Positions 8,269 to 16,748 of a stretch of DNA of 64,000 nt are shown piece after piece; position 1 is the first letter of the stretch, and each line of letters opens with the position of its first letter. Source of the stretch: Candidatus Aminicenantota bacterium (lineage in GTDB: Bacteria; Acidobacteriota; Aminicenantia; Aminicenantales; Saccharicenantaceae). The notes below the pieces were generated by a model. The model worked only from the letters and a program-made list of their open reading frames with translations. It did not search any database and was not told the origin of the DNA. The translations under genes were made by a program, and so were the position numbers. The stretch lies in contig JACIYI010000007.1 of assembly GCA_014360005.1 (NCBI GenBank), forward strand, positions 62,001 to 126,000, written 5' to 3'.

Positions 8269-10311
8269 TTATTTTTTGACCCGGTACTTTTCAAACCAGG
8301 CCTGCAGATAGAGCTGCTGCAAAAGCTGGTGTGAAGGCCGACGCCAGCCGTGGTATTCTTCGGGCATCCTGACCAGCAGTGTTTCTTTCTTCAGCATCTT
8401 CAGGGCCCGGTAGAATTCTTCGCTCTGACCGATGGGCGTGCGCAGGTCGGCTTCACCGGTCATAATCATGGTGGGTGTGGTCACATTGGCCACATAAGTC
8501 AGGGGGGACCGGGCTGCATATTCCAGTGGGTCCTCCCAGGGATATTTCTGGAACTGCCGGTACCAGGTGGGCATATCGGTGGTTCCGACAAATGAATGCC
8601 AGTTGATGACCGGCCGCATGGAGACAGCGGCTCGGAAGCGGTTGGTATGCCCGACTATCCAGGCAGTCAGCACTCCCCCTCCGCTTCCCCCGCAGACAAA
8701 CAGATTATCCTCATCTATGAAACCGCGGCTCAGGGCTGCATCTACCCCGGCCATCAGGTCGTCGTAGTCGCGACCAGGATAACTGTACTGGATGCCGTTG
8801 ACAAACTGCTGGCCGTAGCCGGTGCTGCCGCGGGGATTGGTGTAGAGGACAGCATAGCCCATGGCCGCAAAGTTCTGCCAGGCCCAGTTAAAGGCAACCG
8901 AGTACATCGACCACGGGCCGCCGTGGATCCAGAGCAGGAGCGGATATTTTTTCCCCGGTTCAAACTCGGCCGGTTTGATCAGCCAGCCCTGAATGTCCAG
9001 TCCGTCCGGAGATTTATACCAGAGTTCTTCCACCGTTCCCAGCTTGACCCCTTCCAGAACATCGGCGTTGACGTCCAGAAGCTCGCGCCACTGACCGGGC
9101 TGTTTGAGGTTAAAGATGACCATAAAACCCGGACGGTAAAAATTGCTGACCACCGCCGCTACCTGTTGATTTCGGGACAGGGAAAAACTGCTCAGGTAAT
9201 AACCACCTGGAGTAATCTTCTTAATCTGACCGCTGAGAGAGACAAAATAGAGGTTGGCTTCTCCCCTTTCCTCCATCCGGTAATAAATCCCGCTGCTATC
9301 AGCGGCCCAGGTCAGTCCGGTGGGAGAAGAGGGCAGATTTCCGGCCAGCAGCTTCTTTTTCTGTCCGGTTGAATCCATCAGGTAAAGGTTGGAAAGATGG
9401 CTGGTATAGTTTCGTTCATCGTAACCGGTATAAGCTACCCACAGGCCGTCTGGAGAAGGCTCAGGGTTGCGGTCGGGACCATGGCGTTCGGTCAAAGCTT
9501 TTATCTCCCTGGTTTTCAGGTTAATTTCGTAAATCTCGGTGTCGCCGAAGGCGTATTCCGGTTCTGGTTTTCTTATGGCCGAAACATAAATTTTCTGGCC
9601 ATCGGCTGACCAGGCTGGTTCATTGTGAGAATAATCGCCCGATGTAACCATGACCGGAGTTCCGCCCACCACGGCGTCGACTACGAAGACCTGGGTCTGG
9701 CCCCGGGGCAGCGGACCCCGCCCGTCAAGTCTCCAGGACAGGCGGTCAATGACGATGGCCGGAGCCGCCCACTTGGCGTTGGCTGGCCTGGGAGGCAATT
9801 TTACCGGCAAAATGGGTCGGTCGTCAGCTACCAGCTGAGTAAAGGCAATTTTTTTGCCATCAGGCGACCAGACTGGATTTTGCGGAGCCCTTTCCAGATT
9901 GGTTAAGCGAGCCACCTCTCTCGTATCCATAAAAAGAACATACAGTTGCTCGCTGCCTTCTCGATCTGAAATAAAGACCAGTTTCTGACCATCGGGCGAC
10001 CAGACCGGGCCTGTATCCCTCCAGTTGCCTGATGTCAATTGCCTCAGGCGGCTGCCGTCGGCTTCGATTATCCAGATATTGGACCGGTTCTGGTCATTTA
10101 TTTTGTCAATCCAGCTTCTGCTGAAGACAATCCGACGGCCATCAGGAGAGATAGAAGGATTACGCAGGCTTTCAAAGTCGAAAAAAGTTTCAGTAGTTAG
10201 CATCCGGTATGTCCTGGTCTCTTCGGCCTGAATCTCCCCAACAGGCCAGGCCAGAAAAAGAAAAACCAGAAGAGCTGACAGGAGTTTCCAGCCATGAATC
10301 CGACAGCTCAT
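8269..10311 (-). CDS. exported S9-family prolyl oligopeptidase / acylaminoacyl-peptidase-like serine peptidase
   Basis: A 680-residue protein with a Sec signal peptide (cleavage probably near residues 28-30). Residues about 45-420 form a TolB/PD40-type beta-propeller with repeated SPDG motifs. The C-terminal alpha/beta-hydrolase domain contains the full triad: S543 in GGSGG, D622 in EADLRTP and H654 in EEYHGW. Such enzymes cleave dipeptides or acylated residues from the N-termini of oligopeptides, here in the periplasm or outside. A GGAGGT ribosome binding site lies 3 bases before the ATG. The GNAT gene follows 16 bases downstream. It fits the peptide-degrading theme of the window (three C69 and two M24 enzymes and a POT importer). 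Confidence 0.9.
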   Translation of the reverse strand: MSCRIHGWKLLSALLVFLFLAWPVGEIQAEETRTYRMLTTETFFDFESLRNPSISPDGRRIVFSRSWIDKINDQNRSNIWIIEADGSRLRQLTSGNWRDTGPVWSPDGQKLVFISDREGSEQLYVLFMDTREVARLTNLERAPQNPVWSPDGKKIAFTQLVADDRPILPVKLPPRPANAKWAAPAIVIDRLSWRLDGRGPLPRGQTQVFVVDAVVGGTPVMVTSGDYSHNEPAWSADGQKIYVSAIRKPEPEYAFGDTEIYEINLKTREIKALTERHGPDRNPEPSPDGLWVAYTGYDERNYTSHLSNLYLMDSTGQKKKLLAGNLPSSPTGLTWAADSSGIYYRMEERGEANLYFVSLSGQIKKITPGGYYLSSFSLSRNQQVAAVVSNFYRPGFMVIFNLKQPGQWRELLDVNADVLEGVKLGTVEELWYKSPDGLDIQGWLIKPAEFEPGKKYPLLLWIHGGPWSMYSVAFNWAWQNFAAMGYAVLYTNPRGSTGYGQQFVNGIQYSYPGRDYDDLMAGVDAALSRGFIDEDNLFVCGGSGGGVLTAWIVGHTNRFRAAVSMRPVINWHSFVGTTDMPTWYRQFQKYPWEDPLEYAARSPLTYVANVTTPTMIMTGEADLRTPIGQSEEFYRALKMLKKETLLVRMPEEYHGWRRPSHQLLQQLYLQAWFEKYRVKK

Positions 10312-10494
10312 GTGACCTCCTTGTTCTTATTTTTATAGTTGTCATTATATAAATTTGCCGAAGAGACTGCACTCAATTTTTTGTTTTGTAATAATCGGCC
10401 AGACTGATATTCCAGCTGTTAATCCAGAACATAGGAACGGACGTCCGGGCGGACTGAAATTTTTTATCCAATATTTCTATCCAAAAAATTCTTG

Positions 10495-10503
10495 TGCTAT
10501 AAT
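10495..10503 (+). promoter_or_regulatory. extended -10 promoter for the dehydrogenase operon
   Basis: TGC followed directly by a perfect TATAAT (10498-10503) forms an extended -10 element. No good -35 lies upstream, as is common for this class. Transcription should start near 10510, about 60 bases before the TTG start at 10569. The rest of 10312-10568, shared with the divergent S9 gene, is AT-rich without other clear signals. Confidence 0.45.
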
Positions 10504-10568
10504 GCCTCTCTTAAATTTCTGTTTAATAGTTTGGTGGCCCCGGCCATTCTGGATTAAAGGAGTCTCCT

Positions 10569-12683
10569 TTGATCGATAACCGCCTTTATAAACATCCGAT
10601 TCTACCGGTTGAAGATAAGCCTCTTTTCAGTTTTTATTTTGAGGGACTGGAACTCAAAGCCCGGGAGGGTGAAACCATTGCCTCAGCCCTGTTTGCCAAC
10701 GGTATCCGCATTTTCAGCTATCATCACAAGGATGGCGCCCCCCAGGGGATTTTCTGCGCCAATGGCCAATGCGCTCAATGCCTGGTGCTGGCCGACGGCT
10801 TTCCGGTTAAATCCTGCATGGAACTGATTAGGCCCGGGATGAAAATCCAGCCCCTGGTCGGGCTGCCCGAGCTGCCAAAAGTTAACCCCGAGACCAGGTT
10901 GGAATTTAAGTCCATAGAAGAACTGGAAGTATCGGTGCTGATCATCGGTGGCGGGCCGGCCGGGCTGTCGGCAGCCATCGAGCTGGGACAGCGGGGTGTT
11001 GATTGCTTACTGGTTGATGATAAGCATCGTCTGGGCGGCAAGCTGGTTCTCCAGACCCACCGCTTCTTCGGCTCGGTAGAAGCGGTCTATGCCGGGACCA
11101 GGGGTATCGACATAGCCACTAGGCTGGAGCAGGAAGTGCGCCGCTACCCTCAGGTCCAGATCTGGCTGCAGAGCACGGCCCTGGCGGTCTTCAGCGATAA
11201 AAAGGTAGGCATACTCAAAGAAGGTCAGAAATATGCCCTGGTCAAACCAAGGATATTGCTGGTAGCTGCCGGGGCCCGGGAGAAATCGCTGGCCTTTCCG
11301 GGTAACGACCTGCCCGGTGTCTACGGGGCCGGAGCTTTTCAGACTCTGGTCAATCGTGATTTGGTCAAGCCGACAGAGAAGCTGTTCATTGTCGGCGGCG
11401 GCAATGTGGGTCTGATTGCCGGCTACCATGCGCTTCAGGCCGGCATCAAGGTGGTGGGTCTGGTAGAAGTCATGCCCGAAGTCGGCGGCTACAAAGTCCA
11501 TAAGGATAAACTGGCCCGGCTGGGCGTGCCTATCATGACTTCCCACACCATACTGAGCGCTAACGGGAAAGAGAGCGTGGAGTCGGTCACCATAGCCAGG
11601 GTGGATGAGAAATTCAGGCCGGTCCCCGGTTCTGAAAAAAATTTTAAGTGCGACACGGTTCTGATTGCCGTCGGGCTGGACCCGGTCAATGAATTCTATC
11701 TCAAAGCCAGGGAATTTGAGCTGCCTGTTTACGCTGCCGGGGATGCCGAGGAAATCGCCGAGGCTTCAGCCGCCATTTTCTCCGGAAAAATCAAGGGGCT
11801 TGAGATCGCCCGGGAACTCGGTTTCTACCAGGGCCAGGTGCCCGCGGACTGGTACCGGACGGCAGAAATCCTGAAATCCCGCCCGGGACAGGTCTACCCC
11901 GAGTATTTTGTGGAAAAAGAGGAAGGAGTTTTCCCCGTCATCCATTGCCTGCAGGAAATTCCCTGCGACCCCTGTTCGGCGGTCTGTCCCAGGAAACTGA
12001 TCGAGGTCGACCGCAATGACGTCCGCCGGCTGCCAGTTTATTATGAAGAAAGGGACGGCAAGGGCTGCAGCGGCTGTGAACGCTGCGTGGTCTTCTGCCC
12101 GGGGCTGGCTATCACTCTGGTTGATTACCGGAAAAACCCCGAATTTCCCGAGGTCACCATCCCCTTTGAATTCCTTAAGGAAACAATAAATCCAGGTGAT
12201 GAAATCGAACTGGTTGATGTAGAAGGACAGGTTCTGGCCAAAAGCCGGGTCAGCTCGGTTAAATCCATCAAGGGCAACGACCGCACTATTCTGGTTAAAG
12301 CCCAGGTGCCAAAAGCGGTGGCCAAGAAGGTCAGCGGCTTAAAGCTGCAAGCCGAAATTCCCCAAATAGAGGAACAGTACCTGGCCAGGATTCCGGATGA
12401 AGCCATTGTCTGCCGCTGCGAACGGGTAACGGCCGGAGAAATCAGGCGGCTGATCCGGGAAGGAATCCGTGATATCAACGAAATCAAGACCATTACCAGA
12501 GCCGGGATGGGACCATGCGGAGCCAAGACCTGCACCCCGCTGGTGCACCGTCTGTTCCGGGAGGAAGGTGTCCCGGAAAGCGAGATCGTGGACCAGCCCA
12601 AGAGGCCGCTGTTTGTTGAAGTTCCTCTGGGCCTGTTTGCTGGCCTGGAAACAGGAAAGGAGTCAGGACATGAGCCGCGCTGA
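10569..12683 (+). CDS. dye-linked dehydrogenase large subunit (HcnAB / sarcosine oxidase alpha / PDH-alpha type) with five cofactor modules
   Basis: A 704-residue multi-cofactor flavoprotein. In order it shows: a plant-type 2Fe-2S domain (C63, C68, C71, C83); an FAD-binding GGGPAG at 127-132; an NAD-type Rossmann VGGGNVG near 275-281; two 4Fe-4S sites (C460-C473 and C500-C510); and a BFD-like 2Fe-2S domain (C615, C617, C650, C655). This architecture fuses what HcnA plus HcnB, or sarcosine oxidase alpha subunits, provide. Translation begins at TTG, 6 bases after AAAGGAG. It overlaps the beta-subunit gene by 14 bases. By family it should pass electrons from an amine or amino acid oxidised by the beta subunit toward a carrier. 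The substrate (proline, sarcosine, glycine or another) is not determined by sequence. Confidence 0.85.
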   Translation: MIDNRLYKHPILPVEDKPLFSFYFEGLELKAREGETIASALFANGIRIFSYHHKDGAPQGIFCANGQCAQCLVLADGFPVKSCMELIRPGMKIQPLVGLPELPKVNPETRLEFKSIEELEVSVLIIGGGPAGLSAAIELGQRGVDCLLVDDKHRLGGKLVLQTHRFFGSVEAVYAGTRGIDIATRLEQEVRRYPQVQIWLQSTALAVFSDKKVGILKEGQKYALVKPRILLVAAGAREKSLAFPGNDLPGVYGAGAFQTLVNRDLVKPTEKLFIVGGGNVGLIAGYHALQAGIKVVGLVEVMPEVGGYKVHKDKLARLGVPIMTSHTILSANGKESVESVTIARVDEKFRPVPGSEKNFKCDTVLIAVGLDPVNEFYLKAREFELPVYAAGDAEEIAEASAAIFSGKIKGLEIARELGFYQGQVPADWYRTAEILKSRPGQVYPEYFVEKEEGVFPVIHCLQEIPCDPCSAVCPRKLIEVDRNDVRRLPVYYEERDGKGCSGCERCVVFCPGLAITLVDYRKNPEFPEVTIPFEFLKETINPGDEIELVDVEGQVLAKSRVSSVKSIKGNDRTILVKAQVPKAVAKKVSGLKLQAEIPQIEEQYLARIPDEAIVCRCERVTAGEIRRLIREGIRDINEIKTITRAGMGPCGAKTCTPLVHRLFREEGVPESEIVDQPKRPLFVEVPLGLFAGLETGKESGHEPR

Positions 12684-13827
12684 ATACGAGGTCATCATCA
12701 TCGGGGCCGGCAGCGTCGGCACTCCTACTGCTCTGTTCCTGGCCCAGAAAGGATACCGGGTGCTGGTGCTGGACAGAAACCCCAGCCCCGGACAGAGTTC
12801 CAATAAGAGAGCCATCGGCGGGTTGAGAGCTACCCATTCCGACCCGGCCAAGATCAGATTGTGCCTGCGCAGTCTGAAAATTTTCTCCACCTGGAAAGAA
12901 ACCTACGGCGATGATATTGAATGGCATCAGGGCGGCTATTGTTTCGTCGCTTACCGGGAAGAAGAGGAAAAAACCCTGAAAGAAGTCCTGCCGTTACAGA
13001 AAAAACATGGGCTGAAAATTGACTGGCTGGGGGCGGAAGAGTTGAGAAAACTGCTGCCCGACCTGAATCCTCGCGGCCTGGTCGGCGGGACCTTCTCCCC
13101 CGAGGACGGGCACGCCTCTCCCCTGCTGGCCGTGGAAGCCTTTTACCGCCAGGCCAGAAGAGCCGGGGCTGAATTCAGGTTCAGAGAAAATGTCCAGCAG
13201 CTGATTGTAGAAAATGGGACGATAAAAGGAGTGGTAACTGACAGCGGTACCTACGCGGCCGGGACGGTCGTGAACGCCTCCGGGGCCTGGGCCGCCCAGG
13301 TGGCCAGACTGGCCGGACTGGAAATTCCCGTTAACCCCGATTCCCATGAAGCCGCTGTTACCGAACCAGTCCAGAGATTTTTTGAGCCGATGATTGTTGA
13401 CATCAGGCCGGTCCAGGGTTCGGCCAATTATTATTTCTATCAGCACGCCACCGGCCAGATTATCTTCTGCATCACCCCCAGCCCCAGCCTATGGGGATTT
13501 GACGAGCGGGAAACCAGCGATTTTCTGCCGATGGTCTCCCGCCGTATGATCGAGCTGATGCCACGGCTGAAGAATATCCGGGTCCGCCGAACCTGGCGGG
13601 GTCTTTATCCCATGACCCCCGACGGTTTTCCCATAGTCGGCTGGTCACGGGAAGTCAGGGGCTTTCTGCTGGCCGTCGGGATGTGCGGTCAGGGCTTCAT
13701 GCTGGGTCCGGGCGTGGCTGAGCTTTTAACCAGGTTAATCTCGGGCCAGGCCGGGCCGGACGACGAAGAAATCCTTTCCTATCTCTCACCTTACAGAAAC
13801 TTCGTCAGCGAAGAAAAACTTAAATAA
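12670..13827 (+). CDS. FAD-dependent amino-acid/sarcosine dehydrogenase beta subunit (DAO family)
   Basis: A 385-residue protein. An N-terminal GAGSVG motif in an IIIGAGSVGTPTA segment binds FAD. The C-terminal GFPIVG and GMCGQGFMLGPGVAELL segments match the DAO family (sarcosine oxidase beta, HcnC, PDH-beta). The ATG at 12670 follows AAAGGAG and overlaps the alpha-subunit stop by 14 bases, indicating translational coupling and a heteromeric enzyme. It would oxidise a secondary amine or amino acid and hand electrons to the alpha subunit. The gene ends 8 bases before the convergent ABC ATPase gene, leaving no room for a separate terminator. A much longer in-frame reading from 12469 only overlaps the alpha gene and is not real. 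Confidence 0.88.
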   Translation: MSRAEYEVIIIGAGSVGTPTALFLAQKGYRVLVLDRNPSPGQSSNKRAIGGLRATHSDPAKIRLCLRSLKIFSTWKETYGDDIEWHQGGYCFVAYREEEEKTLKEVLPLQKKHGLKIDWLGAEELRKLLPDLNPRGLVGGTFSPEDGHASPLLAVEAFYRQARRAGAEFRFRENVQQLIVENGTIKGVVTDSGTYAAGTVVNASGAWAAQVARLAGLEIPVNPDSHEAAVTEPVQRFFEPMIVDIRPVQGSANYYFYQHATGQIIFCITPSPSLWGFDERETSDFLPMVSRRMIELMPRLKNIRVRRTWRGLYPMTPDGFPIVGWSREVRGFLLAVGMCGQGFMLGPGVAELLTRLISGQAGPDDEEILSYLSPYRNFVSEEKLK

Positions 13828-13835
13828 AGCAGTTT

Positions 13836-14594
13836 TTACCTCAGGAGCAGGGGCTGACCTTCTGCTTCCACCACCCTGACCGGAAAATCAAAAAGACTGG
13901 CCAGGAGTTCACTCCGGAAAACTTCTGCGGTTTGCCCGGCAGCCAGGATTCGTCCGTTTTTAATCATTACCAGGAAATCGGCCAGTCTGGGAATCAGGTC
14001 CAGGCTATGCAAGGAGGTGATGATGGTTTTTTCTTTTTCGGCAGCCAGCTTCTTCAGCAGATTGATGATTTCCATTTCATGTTTGAGGTCTAAGAAGGTG
14101 GTCGGTTCATCCAGCAAAATAAGACTGGAATCCTGGGCCAGGGCCCGGGCGATGAGGACGATTCTCCTCTCCCCGCTGCTCAGTTCAAGACATCTCCTGC
14201 CAGCCATGGCTTCCAGGCCCAGGTAAGCTATAACTTCTTCGGTCTTCTGGTAATCGCTCCTCGACGGGGTGGAAAAAATATTTAAGTAACCGCTGCGACC
14301 CATCAGAATGAAATCAAAGACCCGGAAATTGAGTGCGGCCGTATGTTCCTGGGGAACATAGCTGACCAGAGCCGCTCTCTCACCCCCCTTAACGGCTGAC
14401 AGGTCACGTCCATCGATAAAGACCGACCCGGGGGTAAGTCGGGTCAGGCCGGCCAGCGACTTCAGCAGGGTTGATTTTCCGGCACCATTGGGACCGATTA
14501 TGACCGAGACCTTTTTTGGCAAGAATTGCAGATTTTTCACCAGGAGTTGAAAGTTGTCGTAATTGACTTCGAGCTTAATTATTCTGACCTGCAC
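13836..14594 (-). CDS. ABC transporter ATP-binding protein, iron-siderophore/cobalamin (FecE/BtuD) type
   Basis: A 252-residue ATPase with Walker A GPNGAGKST (34-42), Q-loop Q82, signature LSSGE (138-142), Walker B LILLDEP (D162, E163) and H-loop H197. It starts with GTG at 14594, 6 bases after GGAG, and only 2 bases after the stop of the permease gene. It therefore forms a solute-binding protein, permease, ATPase operon. It energises import of a metal chelate or corrinoid. No TonB-dependent receptor is in the window, so outer-membrane passage must be served elsewhere. Confidence 0.93.
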   Translation of the reverse strand: MQVRIIKLEVNYDNFQLLVKNLQFLPKKVSVIIGPNGAGKSTLLKSLAGLTRLTPGSVFIDGRDLSAVKGGERAALVSYVPQEHTAALNFRVFDFILMGRSGYLNIFSTPSRSDYQKTEEVIAYLGLEAMAGRRCLELSSGERRIVLIARALAQDSSLILLDEPTTFLDLKHEMEIINLLKKLAAEKEKTIITSLHSLDLIPRLADFLVMIKNGRILAAGQTAEVFRSELLASLFDFPVRVVEAEGQPLLLR

Positions 14595-14596
14595 CT

Positions 14597-15622
14597 TTAG
14601 CTCCAGCTAGCCCGGGACTTCTTTATCAGGTAAAGGAAAAAGGGAATTCCCACCAGGTTGGTCAGAATTCCCACCGGGAATTCATAGGGCGAAAAAATCC
14701 GGATGAGGTCATCGGCCAGCAACATCAGACCGGCTCCCAAGCCGGCTGAAAGCGGCAGCACCAGGCGGTTATCCGAGCCCACCAGACCCCTGACGGCGTG
14801 GGGCACTATCAGTCCCACCCAGCCGATGATTCCAGCAATGGCCACCACGGCCGAGGTGATAAGGGTGGCCAGGCAGATTATCAAAATTCTTTCTCTCTTG
14901 ACCGCCAGGCCCATAGACCGGGCTTCGTCATCGCTCAGGCTCAGGACGTTGAGACGCCAGCCCAGGTTGAGCAGAAGTCCCAGACCGACGATGATCAACG
15001 GGGCTGACCACAGCAGGTCGGACCAGGTAGCCTGAGAAAAACTGCCCAGCAACCAGAAAAAAAGAGATTGGAGGGCGTAGGGACTGGCCATGAATTCTAT
15101 GGCCGAAAGCAAAGCCTGGAACAGGGCTGAAACTATGATTCCGGTCAGCAGGACGGCAATCATGGTATTCCGGGCCCCTTCGGAAATCAGTAATACCAGG
15201 ACTACAGCCAGAAGTCCGCAGGCAAAAGCCAGCAACTGCGGGGGAAAAGTCCGGCTCAGGAGGACCAGGGAGGCGGCTGCCCCGAAGCCGGCGCCGAAGG
15301 AAACTCCAAGTATATATTCGTTGACCAGAGGATTGCGGAACAGCGACTGTAAGGAGGCTCCGGAAACTGAAAAAGCAGCCCCGGCCAGCAGGGCCAATAG
15401 CAGCCGGGGCAGCCGGATGTTTAAGATGATATTGGCTTCCGGGCCGGAGAGCAGCGCCGACTGCAGGCCTGTTAGTTTAGCCAGGATAATGTTCAGAACC
15501 TTATTTAAGGAAATGGTATAGGTTCCGAGGCTCAGCGAGAATACCAGCAAGAACAACGGAAGAAAAATAGCGCTCGCAGTCAGCAGTTTTCGGTTAAGGC
15601 TTTTTCTTCTCAAACCAATCAT
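14597..15622 (-). CDS. FecCD-family ABC transporter permease
   Basis: A 341-residue membrane protein with about ten hydrophobic helices. It has the FecCD/BtuC signature region ARLLLALLAGAAFSVSGA and the conserved C-terminal GxxxPHxxR segment (GLIVPHAVR) that contacts the ATPase. The ATG at 15622 lies inside the end of the substrate-binding protein gene (29-base overlap), so the two are translationally coupled. The ATPase starts 2 bases after its stop. The family transports iron-siderophores, haem or vitamin B12. The presence of a B12-type radical SAM gene at 61857 makes cobalamin possible but does not prove it. Confidence 0.92.
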   Translation of the reverse strand: MIGLRRKSLNRKLLTASAIFLPLFLLVFSLSLGTYTISLNKVLNIILAKLTGLQSALLSGPEANIILNIRLPRLLLALLAGAAFSVSGASLQSLFRNPLVNEYILGVSFGAGFGAAASLVLLSRTFPPQLLAFACGLLAVVLVLLISEGARNTMIAVLLTGIIVSALFQALLSAIEFMASPYALQSLFFWLLGSFSQATWSDLLWSAPLIIVGLGLLLNLGWRLNVLSLSDDEARSMGLAVKRERILIICLATLITSAVVAIAGIIGWVGLIVPHAVRGLVGSDNRLVLPLSAGLGAGLMLLADDLIRIFSPYEFPVGILTNLVGIPFFLYLIKKSRASWS

Positions 15623-16670
15623 AAGCCTTTATTTTAGCACAGAGCTCACTGAATAACCCCGGCTGGCCGTAAAAAAAAGCGAAGATTTCATCCCCGGTTT
15701 TTACCAGGTCAGACCGAATTTCTGCCGCTGAACTAAAAAGGTCCGAGAGATAGAGGCCTTCCACCAACACCAGAGCCGGGTCCCACCAGTACCAGAAACC
15801 GAAGGTGTAATAAACTTTCCTCTCCCTGACAGCCTTGATGGTCTGAAGCCTCTCGTCAGACAGAATCGCTTCCGGGGTCAAAAACCTTTCTTCCGGCAGG
15901 TAATTTCCATGGACCAGGATAATATCAGGATCCAAAGCTAGCAGGGTTTCAATGTTCAGGACAGCTGTATCTGAACCCTCATGGATAGTCCGAAACCGGC
16001 TGGCCAGGTTATAACCTCCGGCCAGCTCCACCGGCTCATAATTAACCGGGGTTCGCAGCAGTGAACCCCAGAAACTCAGGTAGACCCGGGGCCTTTGCCC
16101 TTGAGGTCGCCCGGCTGTTCTTTTTCTCAGTGCCTCAATCCAGGAAAGCATATAATTCTTTATTTCCAGTCCTCGAGGCTCACTGGCTGTGAGCCTGGAC
16201 AGAATTTCAATTTCTTCCACCAGCCTCTGCAGGTGACCGGTCGCACTCAGACTGACCACCGGACAGTTAAGCTTACGGCTGAGGTTGCGGGACAGGTTCA
16301 GTTCTGAGGGCGAAACCAGCACCAGGTCAGGTCGCAGGCGCAGGATGCGTTCAACGCTGGCATCCTCACCGCTGACCGAAACTACCGGCAGATTAACAAC
16401 CTCCGGGAAAATTATTTTCATCAGGTGGTCGTAGCGGGCCGGGAAGCGGTCCACCGCCACCACCATGTTCTTCTGCCCCAGGGCCACCAGAATCCGCAGC
16501 AGCTCCGGCTGCAGGCAGACTATTCTTTGCACCCGGGCCGGGATTTTAATCTCTCGCCCGAGATTGTCCTTAATGGCCATCTGACCCAGGGCCGGAAAAA
16601 AGCCGTTGGCCAGAGTCAGAGAAATAAGAGCCAGCCAAAAAATCAATTTGTTTTTGAGCAGTGTTTTCAT
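15594..16670 (-). CDS. periplasmic metal-chelate/corrinoid-binding protein (FecB/BtuF type)
   Basis: A 358-residue exported protein with a Sec signal peptide (hydrophobic about residues 9-29). The family opening DNLGREIKIPARVQRIV is typical of Fe3+-siderophore and cobalamin periplasmic-binding proteins. A cluster III fold with a long linking helix is expected. It heads the three-gene importer operon, 78 bases after the GH20 gene. That gap holds no riboswitch-sized structure, so I cannot use regulation to tell B12 from iron. Confidence 0.88.
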   Translation of the reverse strand: MKTLLKNKLIFWLALISLTLANGFFPALGQMAIKDNLGREIKIPARVQRIVCLQPELLRILVALGQKNMVVAVDRFPARYDHLMKIIFPEVVNLPVVSVSGEDASVERILRLRPDLVLVSPSELNLSRNLSRKLNCPVVSLSATGHLQRLVEEIEILSRLTASEPRGLEIKNYMLSWIEALRKRTAGRPQGQRPRVYLSFWGSLLRTPVNYEPVELAGGYNLASRFRTIHEGSDTAVLNIETLLALDPDIILVHGNYLPEERFLTPEAILSDERLQTIKAVRERKVYYTFGFWYWWDPALVLVEGLYLSDLFSSAAEIRSDLVKTGDEIFAFFYGQPGLFSELCAKIKAYDWFEKKKP

Positions 16671-16748
16671 AGCAATCCGACCTCTTACTCGATAACAACT
16701 CGGTTCGGTCGCAGGCTGTTTCCTACGGATTAAATGTCCAAGATTAGA

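Noticed and set aside
16671-16748. Possible cobalamin riboswitch ahead of the FecBCD-type importer
   Set aside because: The gap is only 78 bases, too short for a B12 riboswitch, and no B12-box-like motif is visible.
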